Positions 32,749-40,444 of a stretch of 64,000 bases of DNA are shown piece after piece (positions within the stretch are counted from its first letter, which is position 1; every line of letters begins with the position of its first letter). Made by a program: the position numbers and the translations under genes. Source of the stretch: Gaiellasilicea sp963745775 (GTDB lineage: Bacteria; Actinomycetota; Thermoleophilia; Gaiellales; Gaiellaceae); contig CAVUYY010000001.1 in assembly GCA_963745775.1 (NCBI GenBank), positions 124,001 through 188,000 of the forward strand, written 5' to 3'. A model generated the notes under the pieces. It was not told where the DNA came from. It saw only the letters and a list, made by a program, of their open reading frames with translations, and did no database searches.

Positions 32749-33114
32749 GTATCTGACCCCTTCGTCGTGAATTCCTGGTCGCGGCTCAGACTCACCAAAC
32801 GTCGCTCAGCAGTCTGCTAGCGGCCCGTCGGGGTCTCTGCGTCACGCCAGAAACTCGGTTGCAAACCGCGCTTAGTCGCGGCTGCTGGAACTACCCTCCG
32901 AGTTCTCATGCGGACGGCTGTGCGAGAAAAGGCAGTGCTTCGGCTTTCTCGTCAGAGTGAGTGTGGCCAGGTTTAGCCCTGGCTAAACCTTCGACACCAA
33001 ATGACTCGGCGAGGGTGCCTGGCGCTCAGGCGCGGCTGCCCCGAGGGTCGAGCGCCGCCGACTGCAGTTGTGGTGCGGGAGCTAGACCACGTCTAGCCCC
33101 CGCACCACCGCTCC
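32749..33114. other. 366-base intergenic stretch with a perfect palindrome and a terminator
   Basis: No gene is visible. It contains AGGTTTAGCC (32969-32978) and its exact complement (32981-32990) around CT, about 220 bases before the gene at 32389-32748, and the terminator of the next gene (33071-33107). The palindrome is too far upstream for a simple attenuator; it may be an operator or another terminator. GGGTAG on the minus strand near 32890 could be part of a stress promoter, but no convincing -35 partner is present. Confidence 0.6.
33071..33107 (-). terminator. two-part hairpin
   Basis: TGGTGCGGG (33071-33079) pairs with CCCGCACCA (33099-33107), and inside it GCTAGAC (33081-33087) pairs with GTCTAGC (33091-33097). 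It follows the stop at 33115 by 7 bases. Confidence 0.72.
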
Positions 33115-33543
33115 TTAGTTTCTGTCGCGCGCCTGCTGGTGCTGGTCGCGACCCCACGGGAGGTCAAAGTGCTCGCGCGGATCGTCCGCGTGCGAGCGCG
33201 TGCCCGACTTGGCGATCCCACGGCTGATCATGTAGCCGACCACAACGGCCGTGATCAGGATCCAGGCCCGCCAGGCCCCGAACGCGTCAGATGCGGCGGC
33301 CGTGATCGCGATACCGGCGATCGCCAGCACCGACCCGACGAACTCGCTCGTCAAGAAGAACGGCTTCGTTTCGATCGGATAGACCCGCTTCGGCCGCATC
33401 ACCCACTGCTGCTGGTAGCCGTAAGGCGGCATCTGCTGCGGAGCCCCGTAAGGCGGGCCGCCGGGGCGCGCGGTGTCAGCTCCTGAGTCCCGGGTGAGCG
33501 CCGCGTCCGAAGCGTTGTCGCGGCCGTCGTCGTAGTTGGACAT
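33115..33543 (-). CDS. two-span membrane protein, tandem paralogue 2
   Basis: 142 residues. N-terminal polar region with PYGAPQQMPPYGYQQQW, then KPFFLTSEFVGSVLAIAGIA and FGAWRAWILITAVVVGYMIS, and tail KSGTRSHADDPREHFDLPWG. The P/Y/Q-rich head is longer than in paralogue 1. Such Q/P/Y-rich heads occur in many actinobacterial membrane proteins of unknown role. Confidence 0.75.
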   Translation of the reverse strand: MSNYDDGRDNASDAALTRDSGADTARPGGPPYGAPQQMPPYGYQQQWVMRPKRVYPIETKPFFLTSEFVGSVLAIAGIAITAAASDAFGAWRAWILITAVVVGYMISRGIAKSGTRSHADDPREHFDLPWGRDQHQQARDRN

Positions 33544-33734
33544 GTGACCCCTTCCTCGGTAGACGGTTGGACTGGAAGAGCGCTAGAAGATTCCTCGCCG
33601 AAAGGCGATCCAAACCATCAAATTCCGACGGCTCAGAATGGGTTTGAAAGGTGCCGGGCGGCGTCAATAATCCGAGCCCGGGACTTCGCATCGAGCCCGA
33701 AGTTCATGGTCGAGAGAGGAATCAATGACGTCCA

Positions 33735-33743
33735 AAGGAGGTT
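33735..33743 (+). promoter_or_regulatory. strong Shine-Dalgarno sequence
   Basis: AAAGGAGG with 7-8 bases to the ATG at 33750, the strongest ribosome site in the block. Confidence 0.65.
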
Positions 33744-33749
33744 GCCGCC

Positions 33750-34037
33750 ATGTCGCAAATTCGCATCTCTTCACCGACCGCCGAAGCCGCCTCCGTCCTC
33801 ACGGATCTACTCGGCGAACGTGGGGTCAGGGCTCGTCCGCTGGCTGACGGAACCTGGGAAGTCGTGATGAACCTGGACGGATCGGGGCCGGAGAAGCTCT
33901 CGATCGTGCTCTCAGCGGCGCGCGACTGGCTCCGCACCTGCGCACTCCCTGATACTCAAGTCAGCGTCGGTGCTCAGACGCACTCACTCGCGGCCGAGAT
34001 TCCGGCACCAGCCGCAGCTGTAGCTCCCGCGACTTGA
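33750..34037 (+). CDS. small protein, unknown
   Basis: 95 residues: MSQIRISSPTAEAASVLTDL, GVRARPLADGTWEVVMNLDG and LSIVLSAARDWLRTCALPDT, then an A/P-rich end. The pattern looks like a small alpha/beta fold, no family recognised. It is the only rightward gene of the repeat-free block and converges on the DUF892 gene with a shared terminator. Confidence 0.65.
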   Translation: MSQIRISSPTAEAASVLTDLLGERGVRARPLADGTWEVVMNLDGSGPEKLSIVLSAARDWLRTCALPDTQVSVGAQTHSLAAEIPAPAAAVAPAT

Positions 34038-34046
34038 TCCGAACGA

Positions 34047-34074
34047 GAGCGGGCCGCGCTCGGGCGGCCCGCTC
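34047..34074. terminator. bidirectional 11-bp hairpin
   Basis: GAGCGGGCCGC (34047-34057) pairs exactly with 34064-34074 around GCTCGG, between two convergent genes. Confidence 0.75.
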
Positions 34075-34092
34075 CTCGAACGTCAGCGACCC

Positions 34093-34602
34093 CTAGGCGC
34101 GGGTCTGCTGCTTGGCGCCTTCCTGTGCCAGCCGCTTGCCGATCGTCTGCAACTTCTCCAGAGCAACCTTCTCCTGCTCAAGGTTCTGAGTCAGCAACTC
34201 GACGACCTCAGTCTCGCCCATCGCCTCGGCCGCGGTCACGAGACCTTCGTAGGCGGCAATCTCGTAGTGCTCGGTGCGCGCGCCCGCTCCGGTCAGGAAC
34301 GAGTCGAGCACATCCTGCGACGGCGACTCCTTGGCAACGAAGTCGTCGTGCTCCTTCTTGATCCCCTCGATGCCGGGGCACTTCTCCGCCTTCGGCTCCT
34401 CGCCGAGCTGCTCGAAGGCCTGCTCGATGTTCTTCACGTGCTGACGCGTCTCTTCCAGATGCTCCTCGAAGCCGAGCTGCAGCTCCTCGTCCGACGCTTC
34501 CTCGGCCAACTTCGGCAGCGCCTTCACCAGCGTGTTCTCGGCGTAGAGCACATCGCCGAGTTCGTGCAGGAATAGCTCCCGCGGATCATTCATACCAGCC
34601 AT
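34093..34602 (-). CDS. DUF892 ferritin-like stress protein (YciE/YciF type)
   Basis: 169 residues. The DUF892 pattern is clear: DPRELFLHELGDVLYAENTL, LGFEEHLEETRQHVKNIEQA, and TEHYEIAAYEGLVTAAEAMG with the Glu/His carboxylate ligands of a ferritin-like four-helix bundle. YciE/YciF are induced by osmotic and general stress in enterobacteria. GTTT and GGGCAG are 15 bases apart upstream on the minus strand, similar to sigma-B-type promoters; this is only suggestive. Confidence 0.88.
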   Translation of the reverse strand: MAGMNDPRELFLHELGDVLYAENTLVKALPKLAEEASDEELQLGFEEHLEETRQHVKNIEQAFEQLGEEPKAEKCPGIEGIKKEHDDFVAKESPSQDVLDSFLTGAGARTEHYEIAAYEGLVTAAEAMGETEVVELLTQNLEQEKVALEKLQTIGKRLAQEGAKQQTRA

Positions 34603-34687
34603 GCAGACCCTCTCCTCGTTATTGCTTTACACGTGGCGTCTGCCCGATCAGTTCCGCGCCAAACGAGGGTCACTCTCACCTCTTGGA

Positions 34688-34715
34688 TGGGCCAGTGTTC
34701 CGCAATGCACCTTGA
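34688..34715 (+). repeat. cassette-array repeat, copy 13
   Basis: Blocks TGGGCCAG, TGTTCCGCAATG and CACCTTGA. The unusual CCGCAAT and CACC are shared only with copy 24, which precedes the duplicate of the same gene. Confidence 0.9.
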
Positions 34716-34751
34716 GCTTGGCACGGCCCGGTCTCCCTTAAGCTGCGGCCG

Positions 34752-35345
34752 GTGACCGAGCACGCCGCCGCGACCCTCACCGTTCGACCTCTGACTCCGG
34801 AGACGTGGGACGCGTTCGCGGGCCTCGCGGAACGACACAACGGCGTGTGGGGCGGTTGCTGGTGTACGTGGTTCCACACCTTCCACGCCGAGAAGGAGTT
34901 CTCGTACGACGCCAATCGAGCACTCAAGGAGCGACTCGTCCGCGAGGGCCGAGCCCACGCCGCGCTGGTCTTCGACGGCGACGTCGCCGTCGGGTGGTGC
35001 CAGTTCGGAAGCCCGGACGAGCTGAAGAACATCAAGCACCGCAAGGAGTACGAGGCTGAGCTCGACAGCCTGCCGGACTACCGCCTGACGTGCTTCTTCG
35101 TCGACAAGCGCTACCGGCGCCGCGGCGTCTCGGCCCTGGCGCTTCAGGGCGCGCTGGATCTGATCGCCAAGGCTGGCGGCGGCGTGGTGGAGGCTTATCC
35201 CCAGGACACCGGCGGCAAGAAGATCACGGCGTCGTTCCTCTACAGCGTCACCCGCAGCCTGTTCGAACAAGCCGGTTTCAGCTACGTGCGGCCCAAGGGC
35301 AAGAACCACACTGTGATGCGGACGACGATCGACCCGGCCCGGTAG
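34752..35345 (+). CDS. GNAT family acetyltransferase, duplicated cassette copy A
   Basis: 197 residues from a GTG that follows a TAAGCT box by 7 bases. ATLTVRPLTPETWDAFAGLA, GVWGGCWCTWFHTFHAEKEF, then CFFVDKRYRRRGVSALALQG (acetyl-CoA loop RRRGVS) and SLFEQAGFSYVRPKGKNHTV. The protein is identical to 41404-41997; the coding DNA differs at three synonymous positions. The identity continues through both flanking non-coding parts and stops at the bounding repeats. Confidence 0.9.
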   Translation: MTEHAAATLTVRPLTPETWDAFAGLAERHNGVWGGCWCTWFHTFHAEKEFSYDANRALKERLVREGRAHAALVFDGDVAVGWCQFGSPDELKNIKHRKEYEAELDSLPDYRLTCFFVDKRYRRRGVSALALQGALDLIAKAGGGVVEAYPQDTGGKKITASFLYSVTRSLFEQAGFSYVRPKGKNHTVMRTTIDPAR

Positions 35346-35404
35346 CCGGAGACGCGCTAGGCGGCTTGGGCAAGATCACCGGTTCGAAGTCGTCGACGCT
35401 CGGC

Positions 35405-35432
35405 TGGGCCAGTGTTAGGGAATGTTCCCTGA
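35405..35432 (+). repeat. cassette-array repeat, copy 14
   Basis: Blocks TGGGCCAG, TGTTAGGGAATG and TTCCCTGA; GGGAA and TTCCC pair perfectly around TG. Preceded by GCTCGGC, which pairs with GAGC after the repeat. Confidence 0.9.
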
Positions 35433-35472
35433 GCCTCCGTCACGGACAAGGCGGGTGGGTTAGATTCGAGAG

Positions 35473-35697
35473 GTGAGCGAGGGCGCGGAGCTAGAGGAAG
35501 CAGCGACGTTGTACGACCAATGCGCTGAGCAACTGGAATTAGCCGCTCGCCATTGTCGAACAGCATCGCAGCACTTCAGGGAGCGCGAGATACCTCGGGG
35601 AGCAGCGCATGCGTGGGCAGCGTTCGGCCATGTCCTCGAGGCAACAGCTTCATTGGAGTCACAGGCGCGGACACACGCTGCAAAGTCCCTGCCCTAG
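35473..35697 (+). CDS. small helical protein, cassette family member A
   Basis: 74 residues from a GTG that follows TAGATT by 6 bases. LELAARHCRTASQHFREREI and AAHAWAAFGHVLEATASLES are shared, with about two-thirds identity, with the protein at 41097-41321. It is probably an all-helical protein; function not recognised. Its relative lies on the other side of the duplicated acetyltransferase gene, so the two cassettes have changed order. Confidence 0.75.
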   Translation: MSEGAELEEAATLYDQCAEQLELAARHCRTASQHFREREIPRGAAHAWAAFGHVLEATASLESQARTHAAKSLP

Positions 35698-35713
35698 AGC
35701 CAGCACCGACGCC

Positions 35714-35741
35714 TGCCCCCGCGTTCGGGAATGTCACCTGA
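35714..35741 (+). repeat. cassette-array repeat, copy 15
   Basis: Blocks TGCCCCCG, CGTTCGGGAATG and TCACCTGA. Confidence 0.85.
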
Positions 35742-35852
35742 GCCAGGCAGTCTTTGCGCCGGCCGCCCAAGATCTGGGCGCATCAGCACCCGCGGCTGGT
35801 GATCGCTTCGCGCGCGGGCCGTAAGTGGTCAAATCTGGTCAGTCGCGGCGAT

Positions 35853-35877
35853 GAGCTCGATATTCTTGTTCGAGCTC
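35853..35877. promoter_or_regulatory. inverted repeat at the translation start
   Basis: GAGCTCGA (35853-35860) and TCGAGCTC (35870-35877) with a 9-base gap end one base before the ATG at 35879. As RNA it would hide the start region; as DNA it could be an operator. Confidence 0.45.
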
Positions 35878-35878
35878 G

Positions 35879-36334
35879 ATGGTTGATCTGGAGCTCACGC
35901 GCGCGCCGGGAAACCGGCGCCTCTACGAGCTGGAGGGTGTCGGCTCTCTGCGGCTGCAGGGGTTCCTCTCACGTACTGCCATCGCCGAGGCCGACGGGCG
36001 GAGCTGGCGGCTCGCCTCCGGCGGGCTGTGGGGGCGACGGATCGAGGCAACCGACGCGGCCGGTGCTGTTCCGGGCGTGTTCGAGCCGCACAGCATTCGC
36101 CGCGGCGGGGCCTTTCGTTGGGCCGGACACGAGCTCGCGCTTCGTCCTGCAAGCGGCTGGCGGGAGCGCTACGCGCTCGCAGACGGCGAGCGCGAGCTTG
36201 CCCTGCTCGATGGCGAAGGTTGGGGTCGACGTCCGATGAAGGTCACCGTCGACGACCCCGACGCAGTCGACCCCGGCCTCCTACTCTTCGCGGCCTTCGT
36301 TTTCTGGCGACTGGTCGAAGACGCCGAGCGCTGA
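35879..36334 (+). CDS. hypothetical protein
   Basis: 151 residues: MVDLELTRAPGNRRLYELEG, LRLQGFLSRTAIAEADGRSW, HSIRRGGAFRWAGHELALRP and a hydrophobic end DPGLLLFAAFVFWRLVEDAE. The repeated short strands recall phospholipid-scramblase/LURP-like beta barrels with a terminal helix, but this is only a resemblance. Sole gene between repeat copies 15 and 16. Confidence 0.7.
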   Translation: MVDLELTRAPGNRRLYELEGVGSLRLQGFLSRTAIAEADGRSWRLASGGLWGRRIEATDAAGAVPGVFEPHSIRRGGAFRWAGHELALRPASGWRERYALADGERELALLDGEGWGRRPMKVTVDDPDAVDPGLLLFAAFVFWRLVEDAER

Positions 36335-36397
36335 AACTCAGGTTGCGCATGGATCGTGGTTTCTACGCCTTCGGCGTCGCCAAGTTCTCGGTGGCTA

Positions 36398-36425
36398 GGG
36401 GCCAGCGTTCGCGAATGACGCCTGA
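36398..36425 (+). repeat. cassette-array repeat, copy 16
   Basis: Blocks GGGGCCAG, CGTTCGCGAATG and ACGCCTGA. Confidence 0.88.
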
Positions 36426-36521
36426 CCTCAGGTGCCGAGAGATGTCGAGCGATACCGCAGGTTGACGTTCCCTTCTAGGTTGACAGGGCCGTACCCGATG
36501 CCGCTCTTCTGCTCGGTCGCG

Positions 36522-37190
36522 TCACCTGGCCGGGGTGGCCGAGCCGATGATTAGGGGCCTAACGATCGGTGGCATCCGGCGCCAGTCTGCGCGCTCGGTG
36601 AGTGAGACCACGTAGCCGGCGCCGCGCAGAAGGTCGGCGGTCTGACGATTGCAGTTGCAGCCGTCGGCAAAGCCGTGCCACGCGCCGTGAAGGCGGTCCT
36701 GCCAGCGGGCGAGCCCCGGATCGTCCGAGCGAACGTGCTCAACGAACAACAGCGACCCGTCCGGGCGCAGGACGCGCCGAACCTCGTCGAGCGCGCGGGT
36801 GGGGTCCGGCACCGTGCACAGGACCATGGTCGAGACGACCGTGTCGAAGGAGTCGTCGGCGAAGGGCAGCGCCTCGGCCGCGGCGCGGACGATCTCAGCG
36901 CGGCGGCCGAGCCTTTCGCGCCGTTGCTCCAGGCGCTTTACCATGTTCGGCTCGGGCTCGGCCATGACTAGACGGTCGAGGCCATCCGGATAGTGGTCCA
37001 GGTTCAAGCCGGTGCCGGCGCCGAGCTCGAGCACGCTGCCGCGCGCGAGCGAAACTAGCGCCCGGCGACGTTCGGCCATGCCCGCCCGCTCGCCCCACCA
37101 CAGGAAGGGGTCATAGATCAGCGCTGAGAGCCGGCCGCCCCTCGCCTCGCCGGCCCGGGTCTCGGCCTCGTCACGGGTGGGGTGCGCCAT
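36522..37190 (-). CDS. class I SAM-dependent methyltransferase
   Basis: 222 residues from the ATG at 37190. Methyltransferase motif I is GSVLELGAGTGLNLDHYPDG, motif II VMAEPEPNMVKRLEQR, post-motif DDSFDTVVSTMVLCTVPDPT and LRPDGSLLFVEHVRSDDPG. The C-terminal GFADGCNCNRQTADLLRGAG is typical of the UbiE/phosphatidylethanolamine-type group often annotated as methyltransferase domain 11. Substrate unknown. Confidence 0.88.
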   Translation of the reverse strand: MAHPTRDEAETRAGEARGGRLSALIYDPFLWWGERAGMAERRRALVSLARGSVLELGAGTGLNLDHYPDGLDRLVMAEPEPNMVKRLEQRRERLGRRAEIVRAAAEALPFADDSFDTVVSTMVLCTVPDPTRALDEVRRVLRPDGSLLFVEHVRSDDPGLARWQDRLHGAWHGFADGCNCNRQTADLLRGAGYVVSLTERADWRRMPPIVRPLIIGSATPAR

Positions 37191-37553
37191 CACGGCGAAA
37201 ACTACACCCGGGCTTTCGAACCATCGCGGCCAAGACTGCACCCGCCTGCCGTGCACGCAAGCACTGGAAACTGATCGCCCCAAGCCTGGAAGCAAGCGAA
37301 GTGGACTGGGAGACGACGCGCGCTCGGCTGGGCAAGACTGCTCTCGCCTGAGCGCAGTCGGAGACGACGGAGCTTCAACTCAGTCGAGGAGCTTGATGCG
37401 CGTCCACGCGTCGTTGCGCAGCTGAAAGTCCCTGCAAAGCGCTCATTTCTTGGTCGGGGTATTTGTTCATATTCCGCCCCCGCTACTTCCGGCTTCCTGC
37501 GAGCGCTAACGATCGCACCCTTGGCTCCGGCCGGCTGCGCAAGCGGCAGCGAC
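37191..37553. other. 363-base intergenic stretch with a short-form repeat
   Basis: No convincing gene. It holds repeat copy 17 (37329-37351). The part from 37360 to 37520 is locally less GC-rich and contains no recognisable ORF, promoter box or hairpin of note; it may be remnant sequence of a decayed cassette. Confidence 0.55.
37329..37351 (+). repeat. cassette-array repeat, copy 17 (short form)
   Basis: 23 bases: TGGGCAAGACTG then CTCTCGCCTGA. It lacks the GTTCGGGAATG centre. The only close match is copy 27 at the right end of the array. Confidence 0.7.
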
Positions 37554-38015
37554 TTACAACCGATCGAGCAGCTGAGCCTTCTTGGCTTCGAACTCCTCGT
37601 CAGTGATCAGCTTCTGATCGCGCAGTTCGCCGAGCTTCTCGATCTGCTCGGGGATGTCGGGTTCGCCCGCCCCGCTCCGGGCACCGGCGTGATGCGCGTT
37701 GATGTACTGCTCGACAGCCGCGCGAATAATGTTGAACCCCTTGGCGTGCCTCCTACGATAGGTCACCGCGTTCTCGTCCCTCATCGCGCTCTGCAAGCCA
37801 CCTCGGAACTCAGTGCTTCCGGCGACCGTGAACCTGATGAAGCCGTCTTTAAACACGCGAGCGTATTGCAGCTGCACCGCCGTGATCGACGCGAGTGGAA
37901 TCCGCCGGTCCCCCGTCAAGTGTCCGGCGCGACCGAAGCCCTTTCGGTCGATCGTCAACCAGTCGCCGTCGATCGTGATCACGCCGTTACTCCCCTTGGC
38001 GTAGAGATCGGCCAC
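37554..38015 (-). CDS. DUF4429-like PH-domain protein with C-terminal SHOCT
   Basis: 153 residues from the GTG at 38015. Residues 1-100 match DUF4429/PH-like domains (GVITIDGDWLTIDRKGFGRA, IPLASITAVQLQYARVFKDG, FIRFTVAGSTEFRGG); the last 33 residues IPEQIEKLGELRDQKLITDE then EFEAKKAQLLDRL are a SHOCT domain, a short oligomerisation helix pair. Typical of phage- and stress-associated actinobacterial proteins. Confidence 0.85.
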   Translation of the reverse strand: MADLYAKGSNGVITIDGDWLTIDRKGFGRAGHLTGDRRIPLASITAVQLQYARVFKDGFIRFTVAGSTEFRGGLQSAMRDENAVTYRRRHAKGFNIIRAAVEQYINAHHAGARSGAGEPDIPEQIEKLGELRDQKLITDEEFEAKKAQLLDRL

Positions 38016-38091
38016 CCCCCTCACTCTACCCCGCTGAGGAGAACCTCCCGTGCACAGCTTCCGTCTGGGTTGCGCGGCTGCGACGTTCGCC

Positions 38092-38119
38092 TGGGCCAGT
38101 GTTCCGGAATGACGCCAGA
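38092..38119 (+). repeat. cassette-array repeat, copy 18
   Basis: Blocks TGGGCCAG, TGTTCCGGAATG and ACGCCAGA. Confidence 0.88.
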
Positions 38120-38185
38120 CGGTGGTGCGAGATGGGTCCGCGTTGGATCGGGCGTCCCGCACTCTGGAGCGAGGGTGGTCCGATG

Positions 38186-38213
38186 TGGGCCCATATTGCG
38201 GAATGTTCCGCGA
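38186..38213 (+). repeat. cassette-array repeat, copy 19 (diverged)
   Basis: Blocks TGGGCCCA, TATTGCGGAATG and TTCCGCGA; GCGGAA and TTCCGC pair perfectly. Only 66 bases separate it from copy 18, so the unit between them holds no gene. Confidence 0.65.
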
Positions 38214-38220
38214 TGGCTAC

Positions 38221-38300
38221 GCCGACCGATGATTTGTGCGCACCTGCTGAGTCTCTGAGGAAAGCACTACTCCCACCGCGCAAACGAAGGAGCACGAGAT
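38221..38300 (+). other. orphan cassette leader homologous to that of the peptidase E-like gene
   Basis: From 38221 to the ATG at 38299 the sequence is homologous to 21371-21448: both share CTGCTGAGTCTCTGAGG and CGAAGGAGCAC at the same distances after a repeat. At 21448 it leads into the S51 peptidase; here the ATG opens only seven codons before a stop and a different gene follows. This looks like the front of a cassette whose gene was replaced. Confidence 0.65.
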
Positions 38301-38381
38301 GACGAGGCGCATGACGTCATGACACCGGGCGGCCGTCATGGCATCCGAGAACCGAACCCAATTAGCGAAGGAGGACCAGTC

Positions 38382-39029
38382 ATGTCAATCGCCCGCGTCC
38401 ACAACTTCTCCATCTCGCTCGACGGCTTCGCCACCGGCGAAGGTCAGACACGCGACGCACCGTTCGGCCACGCCGGCGAACGACTGCACCAATGGATGTT
38501 CGCCACCCAGTGGTGGCACGAGATGGTCGGCAAGCCCGGCGGCAGCGGCGGCATCGACGACGCCTTCTCGCAGCAGTTCGCTCCCGGGATCGGCGCCGAG
38601 ATCATGGGTGCCGGGAAGTTCGGTTGGCCCGGATGGCACGAGGACCCCGAATGGAAGGGCGCGTGGGGACCCAACCCGCCGTTCCACACACCGACCTTCA
38701 TCCTCACCCATCACCCGCGCCCTTCGATCGAGATGGAGGGCGGCACGACGTTCCACTTCATCGATGCTTCGCCCGCCGAGGCGCTCGAGACCGCCCGCGA
38801 GGCTGCGGACGGCCAGGACGTACGCCTCGGCGGAGGCCCCACCATGATCCGCGACTTCCTTGCCGCCGGGCTCGTCGGCCACATGCATGTCGTGGTGGTC
38901 CCGATCCTGCTCGGCCGAGGCGTACGCCTCTGGGACGGACTGGAGGGCCTCGAGAAGGACTATCAGGTTGAGGCCACCTCCTCGCCCAGCGGAGTCACGC
39001 ATGTGACCTTCATCCGTGCGGGTGTCTGA
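38382..39029 (+). CDS. dihydrofolate reductase-like protein (RibD C-terminal family)
   Basis: 215 residues from the ATG at 38382 after AAGGAGG. ARVHNFSISLDGFATGEGQT, IMGAGKFGWPGWHEDPEWKG, PTFILTHHPRPSIEMEGGTT, DVRLGGGPTMIRDFLAAGLV and HMHVVVVPILLGRGVRLWDG define the family. It probably binds NADPH; many cassette-borne members exist, and trimethoprim resistance is not implied, since these are not folate-type DHFRs. Confidence 0.9.
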   Translation: MSIARVHNFSISLDGFATGEGQTRDAPFGHAGERLHQWMFATQWWHEMVGKPGGSGGIDDAFSQQFAPGIGAEIMGAGKFGWPGWHEDPEWKGAWGPNPPFHTPTFILTHHPRPSIEMEGGTTFHFIDASPAEALETAREAADGQDVRLGGGPTMIRDFLAAGLVGHMHVVVVPILLGRGVRLWDGLEGLEKDYQVEATSSPSGVTHVTFIRAGV

Positions 39030-39115
39030 ACCGCCACCTCGAGATCCCGAGGCGCCCGCTCGGTCCTGAGACCCTCCGCTTCCATCCGGCGCGGTCGCCT
39101 CGGTTCCAGCTGGCG

Positions 39116-39143
39116 TGGGCCAGCGTTCGGGAATGACGCCTGA
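39116..39143 (+). repeat. cassette-array repeat, copy 20
   Basis: Consensus blocks TGGGCCAG, CGTTCGGGAATG and ACGCCTGA. GCTGGC just before it pairs with GCCAGC inside it. Confidence 0.93.
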
Positions 39144-39146
39144 ACG

Positions 39147-39755
39147 CTACTGACGTCGGTCGGCGTGTGGCGGGTGTGTCCAGACAACTGCTTCGCCTGA
39201 GTCGAAAAGTGTGACCGTTTCAGTAGGGATGGCCCCAAGGCGCTCGGCAACACGTTGCGAAGCACGGTTGTCCGGCGCGATCAACGAGATCAGATGACCA
39301 ATCTGTCGTTGTTCGCGCGCCCACTCACGCACTGCTCGCGCTGCCTCAGTGGCGTAGCCAGCGCCCCAGTAGGCACGCGCGAGCGCCCACCCCAGCTCGG
39401 GCTGGGCGTGGCGGCCAGCCTGCGTAAGCGTCGACTGCGTCCACGTGCGCTTGTCCCAAACGAGAAGTCCGGCACGCCCGATGAAGCGTCGGTCGCTGCG
39501 CCGTTCGATGACGAACGGGCCGATGTCATTTTCCTCCCAACGCCGCACCCACTTGGCGATCACTTCGCTCACATGCTCCCGTGGCACAACCTGCCCGCCG
39601 AGGAACTTCATCACAGCGGGATCCGCGAGCAGTTCGGCTGCTGACTCCTCATCGGCGGGGGAGGGAAGGCGAAGGCCCAGGCGATCAGTCTTGAGGACAT
39701 ACCAGCCACCCGCACCTCGACCAGTCGTCCTGGACACGCGTCGAAGATACGCCAC
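39147..39755 (-). CDS. GNAT acetyltransferase, RimJ/RimL type
   Basis: 202 residues. LKTDRLGLRLPSPADEESAA, IGPFVIERRSDRRFIGRAGL, LGWALARAYWGAGYATEAAR (acetyl-CoA loop) and IAPDNRASQRVAERLGAIPT are standard for RimJ/RimL-like N-acetyltransferases. It might act on proteins or on small amines. Its stop lies 4 bases after repeat copy 20. Confidence 0.9.
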   Translation of the reverse strand: MAYLRRVSRTTGRGAGGWYVLKTDRLGLRLPSPADEESAAELLADPAVMKFLGGQVVPREHVSEVIAKWVRRWEENDIGPFVIERRSDRRFIGRAGLLVWDKRTWTQSTLTQAGRHAQPELGWALARAYWGAGYATEAARAVREWAREQRQIGHLISLIAPDNRASQRVAERLGAIPTETVTLFDSGEAVVWTHPPHADRRQ

Positions 39756-39772
39756 GCTTCAGCACCCCCGCC

Positions 39773-39800
39773 TGGGCCAGTGTTCGGGAATGTCACCCGA
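39773..39800 (+). repeat. cassette-array repeat, copy 21
   Basis: Blocks TGGGCCAG, TGTTCGGGAATG and TCACCCGA, followed by AC so that GTTCGGG and CCCGAAC form a perfect 7-bp inverted repeat. Confidence 0.92.
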
Positions 39801-39822
39801 ACGGGGCGGTCATACTCCGCGC

Positions 39823-40374
39823 GTGGGTGGACGCTGCGAGAGCGACCCGCCGGGGCCTGACCCGGAAGGAACCAGTCTTCGAACGGCACGGCTGAGGCTT
39901 CTCCCGCTGACAAGCCGCGACGAGTCCGACCATGCTCGTGCATCGAGGAATGCAGCGGACGCCTTGCGCGACACCCGCGCGGCCGATGTCCAGTGGCGCG
40001 AGCACGGCTTCGGCCCGTGGGCCGTCCGGGACAAGCAGGGCAGCTGCTTCCTCGGCTGCGCCGAGCTGCGTCTCGCCGGCGACGGCATCGAGGGCATCGC
40101 CCCCGACGAAGTCGAGGCGGGCTGGTGGGTGACCGAGGACCGGCGGAATGACGGCATCGCGACCGAAGCGATGGAAGCGGCGATCGACGATCTCTTCAGC
40201 CGCACCGACGTCGAGACGATCACGGCGTACATCTCGGACGGGGGAAACGAAGCATCCCGCCGCGTGGCAGCCAAGCTCGGATTCTCGGTACGCGGCCGAG
40301 GCCACGGGCGCTCGGGCGAGCCGATGACGGTTTACACGCTTCCCCGCGATGATTGGCTGCGACAACGGCCCTGA
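39823..40374 (+). CDS. GNAT acetyltransferase, RimJ/RimL type
   Basis: 183 residues from the GTG at 39823; a CATACT box (39811-39816) is 6 bases upstream. LRTARLRLLPLTSRDESDHA, HGFGPWAVRDKQGSCFLGCA, AGWWVTEDRRNDGIATEAME (acetyl-CoA loop) and EASRRVAAKLGFSVRGRGHG. Different from the acetyltransferase in the neighbouring unit and on the opposite strand. Confidence 0.88.
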   Translation: MGGRCESDPPGPDPEGTSLRTARLRLLPLTSRDESDHARASRNAADALRDTRAADVQWREHGFGPWAVRDKQGSCFLGCAELRLAGDGIEGIAPDEVEAGWWVTEDRRNDGIATEAMEAAIDDLFSRTDVETITAYISDGGNEASRRVAAKLGFSVRGRGHGRSGEPMTVYTLPRDDWLRQRP

Positions 40375-40405
40375 GGCAAGCGCTCGGAGTAAGGACCGTC
40401 TCGCC

Positions 40406-40433
40406 TGGGCCAGTGTTCGGGAATGTCCCCCGA
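40406..40433 (+). repeat. cassette-array repeat, copy 22
   Basis: Blocks TGGGCCAG, TGTTCGGGAATG and TCCCCCGA. Confidence 0.92.
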
Positions 40434-40444
40434 AGGCCCACGGC

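Noticed and set aside
38099..38302. Short ORF between repeats 18 and 19
   Set aside because: It reads through two repeats and the orphan leader; no ribosome site or motif.
38382..39029. Trimethoprim-resistance DHFR cassette
   Set aside because: The protein belongs to the RibD C-terminal family, not to folate DHFR.
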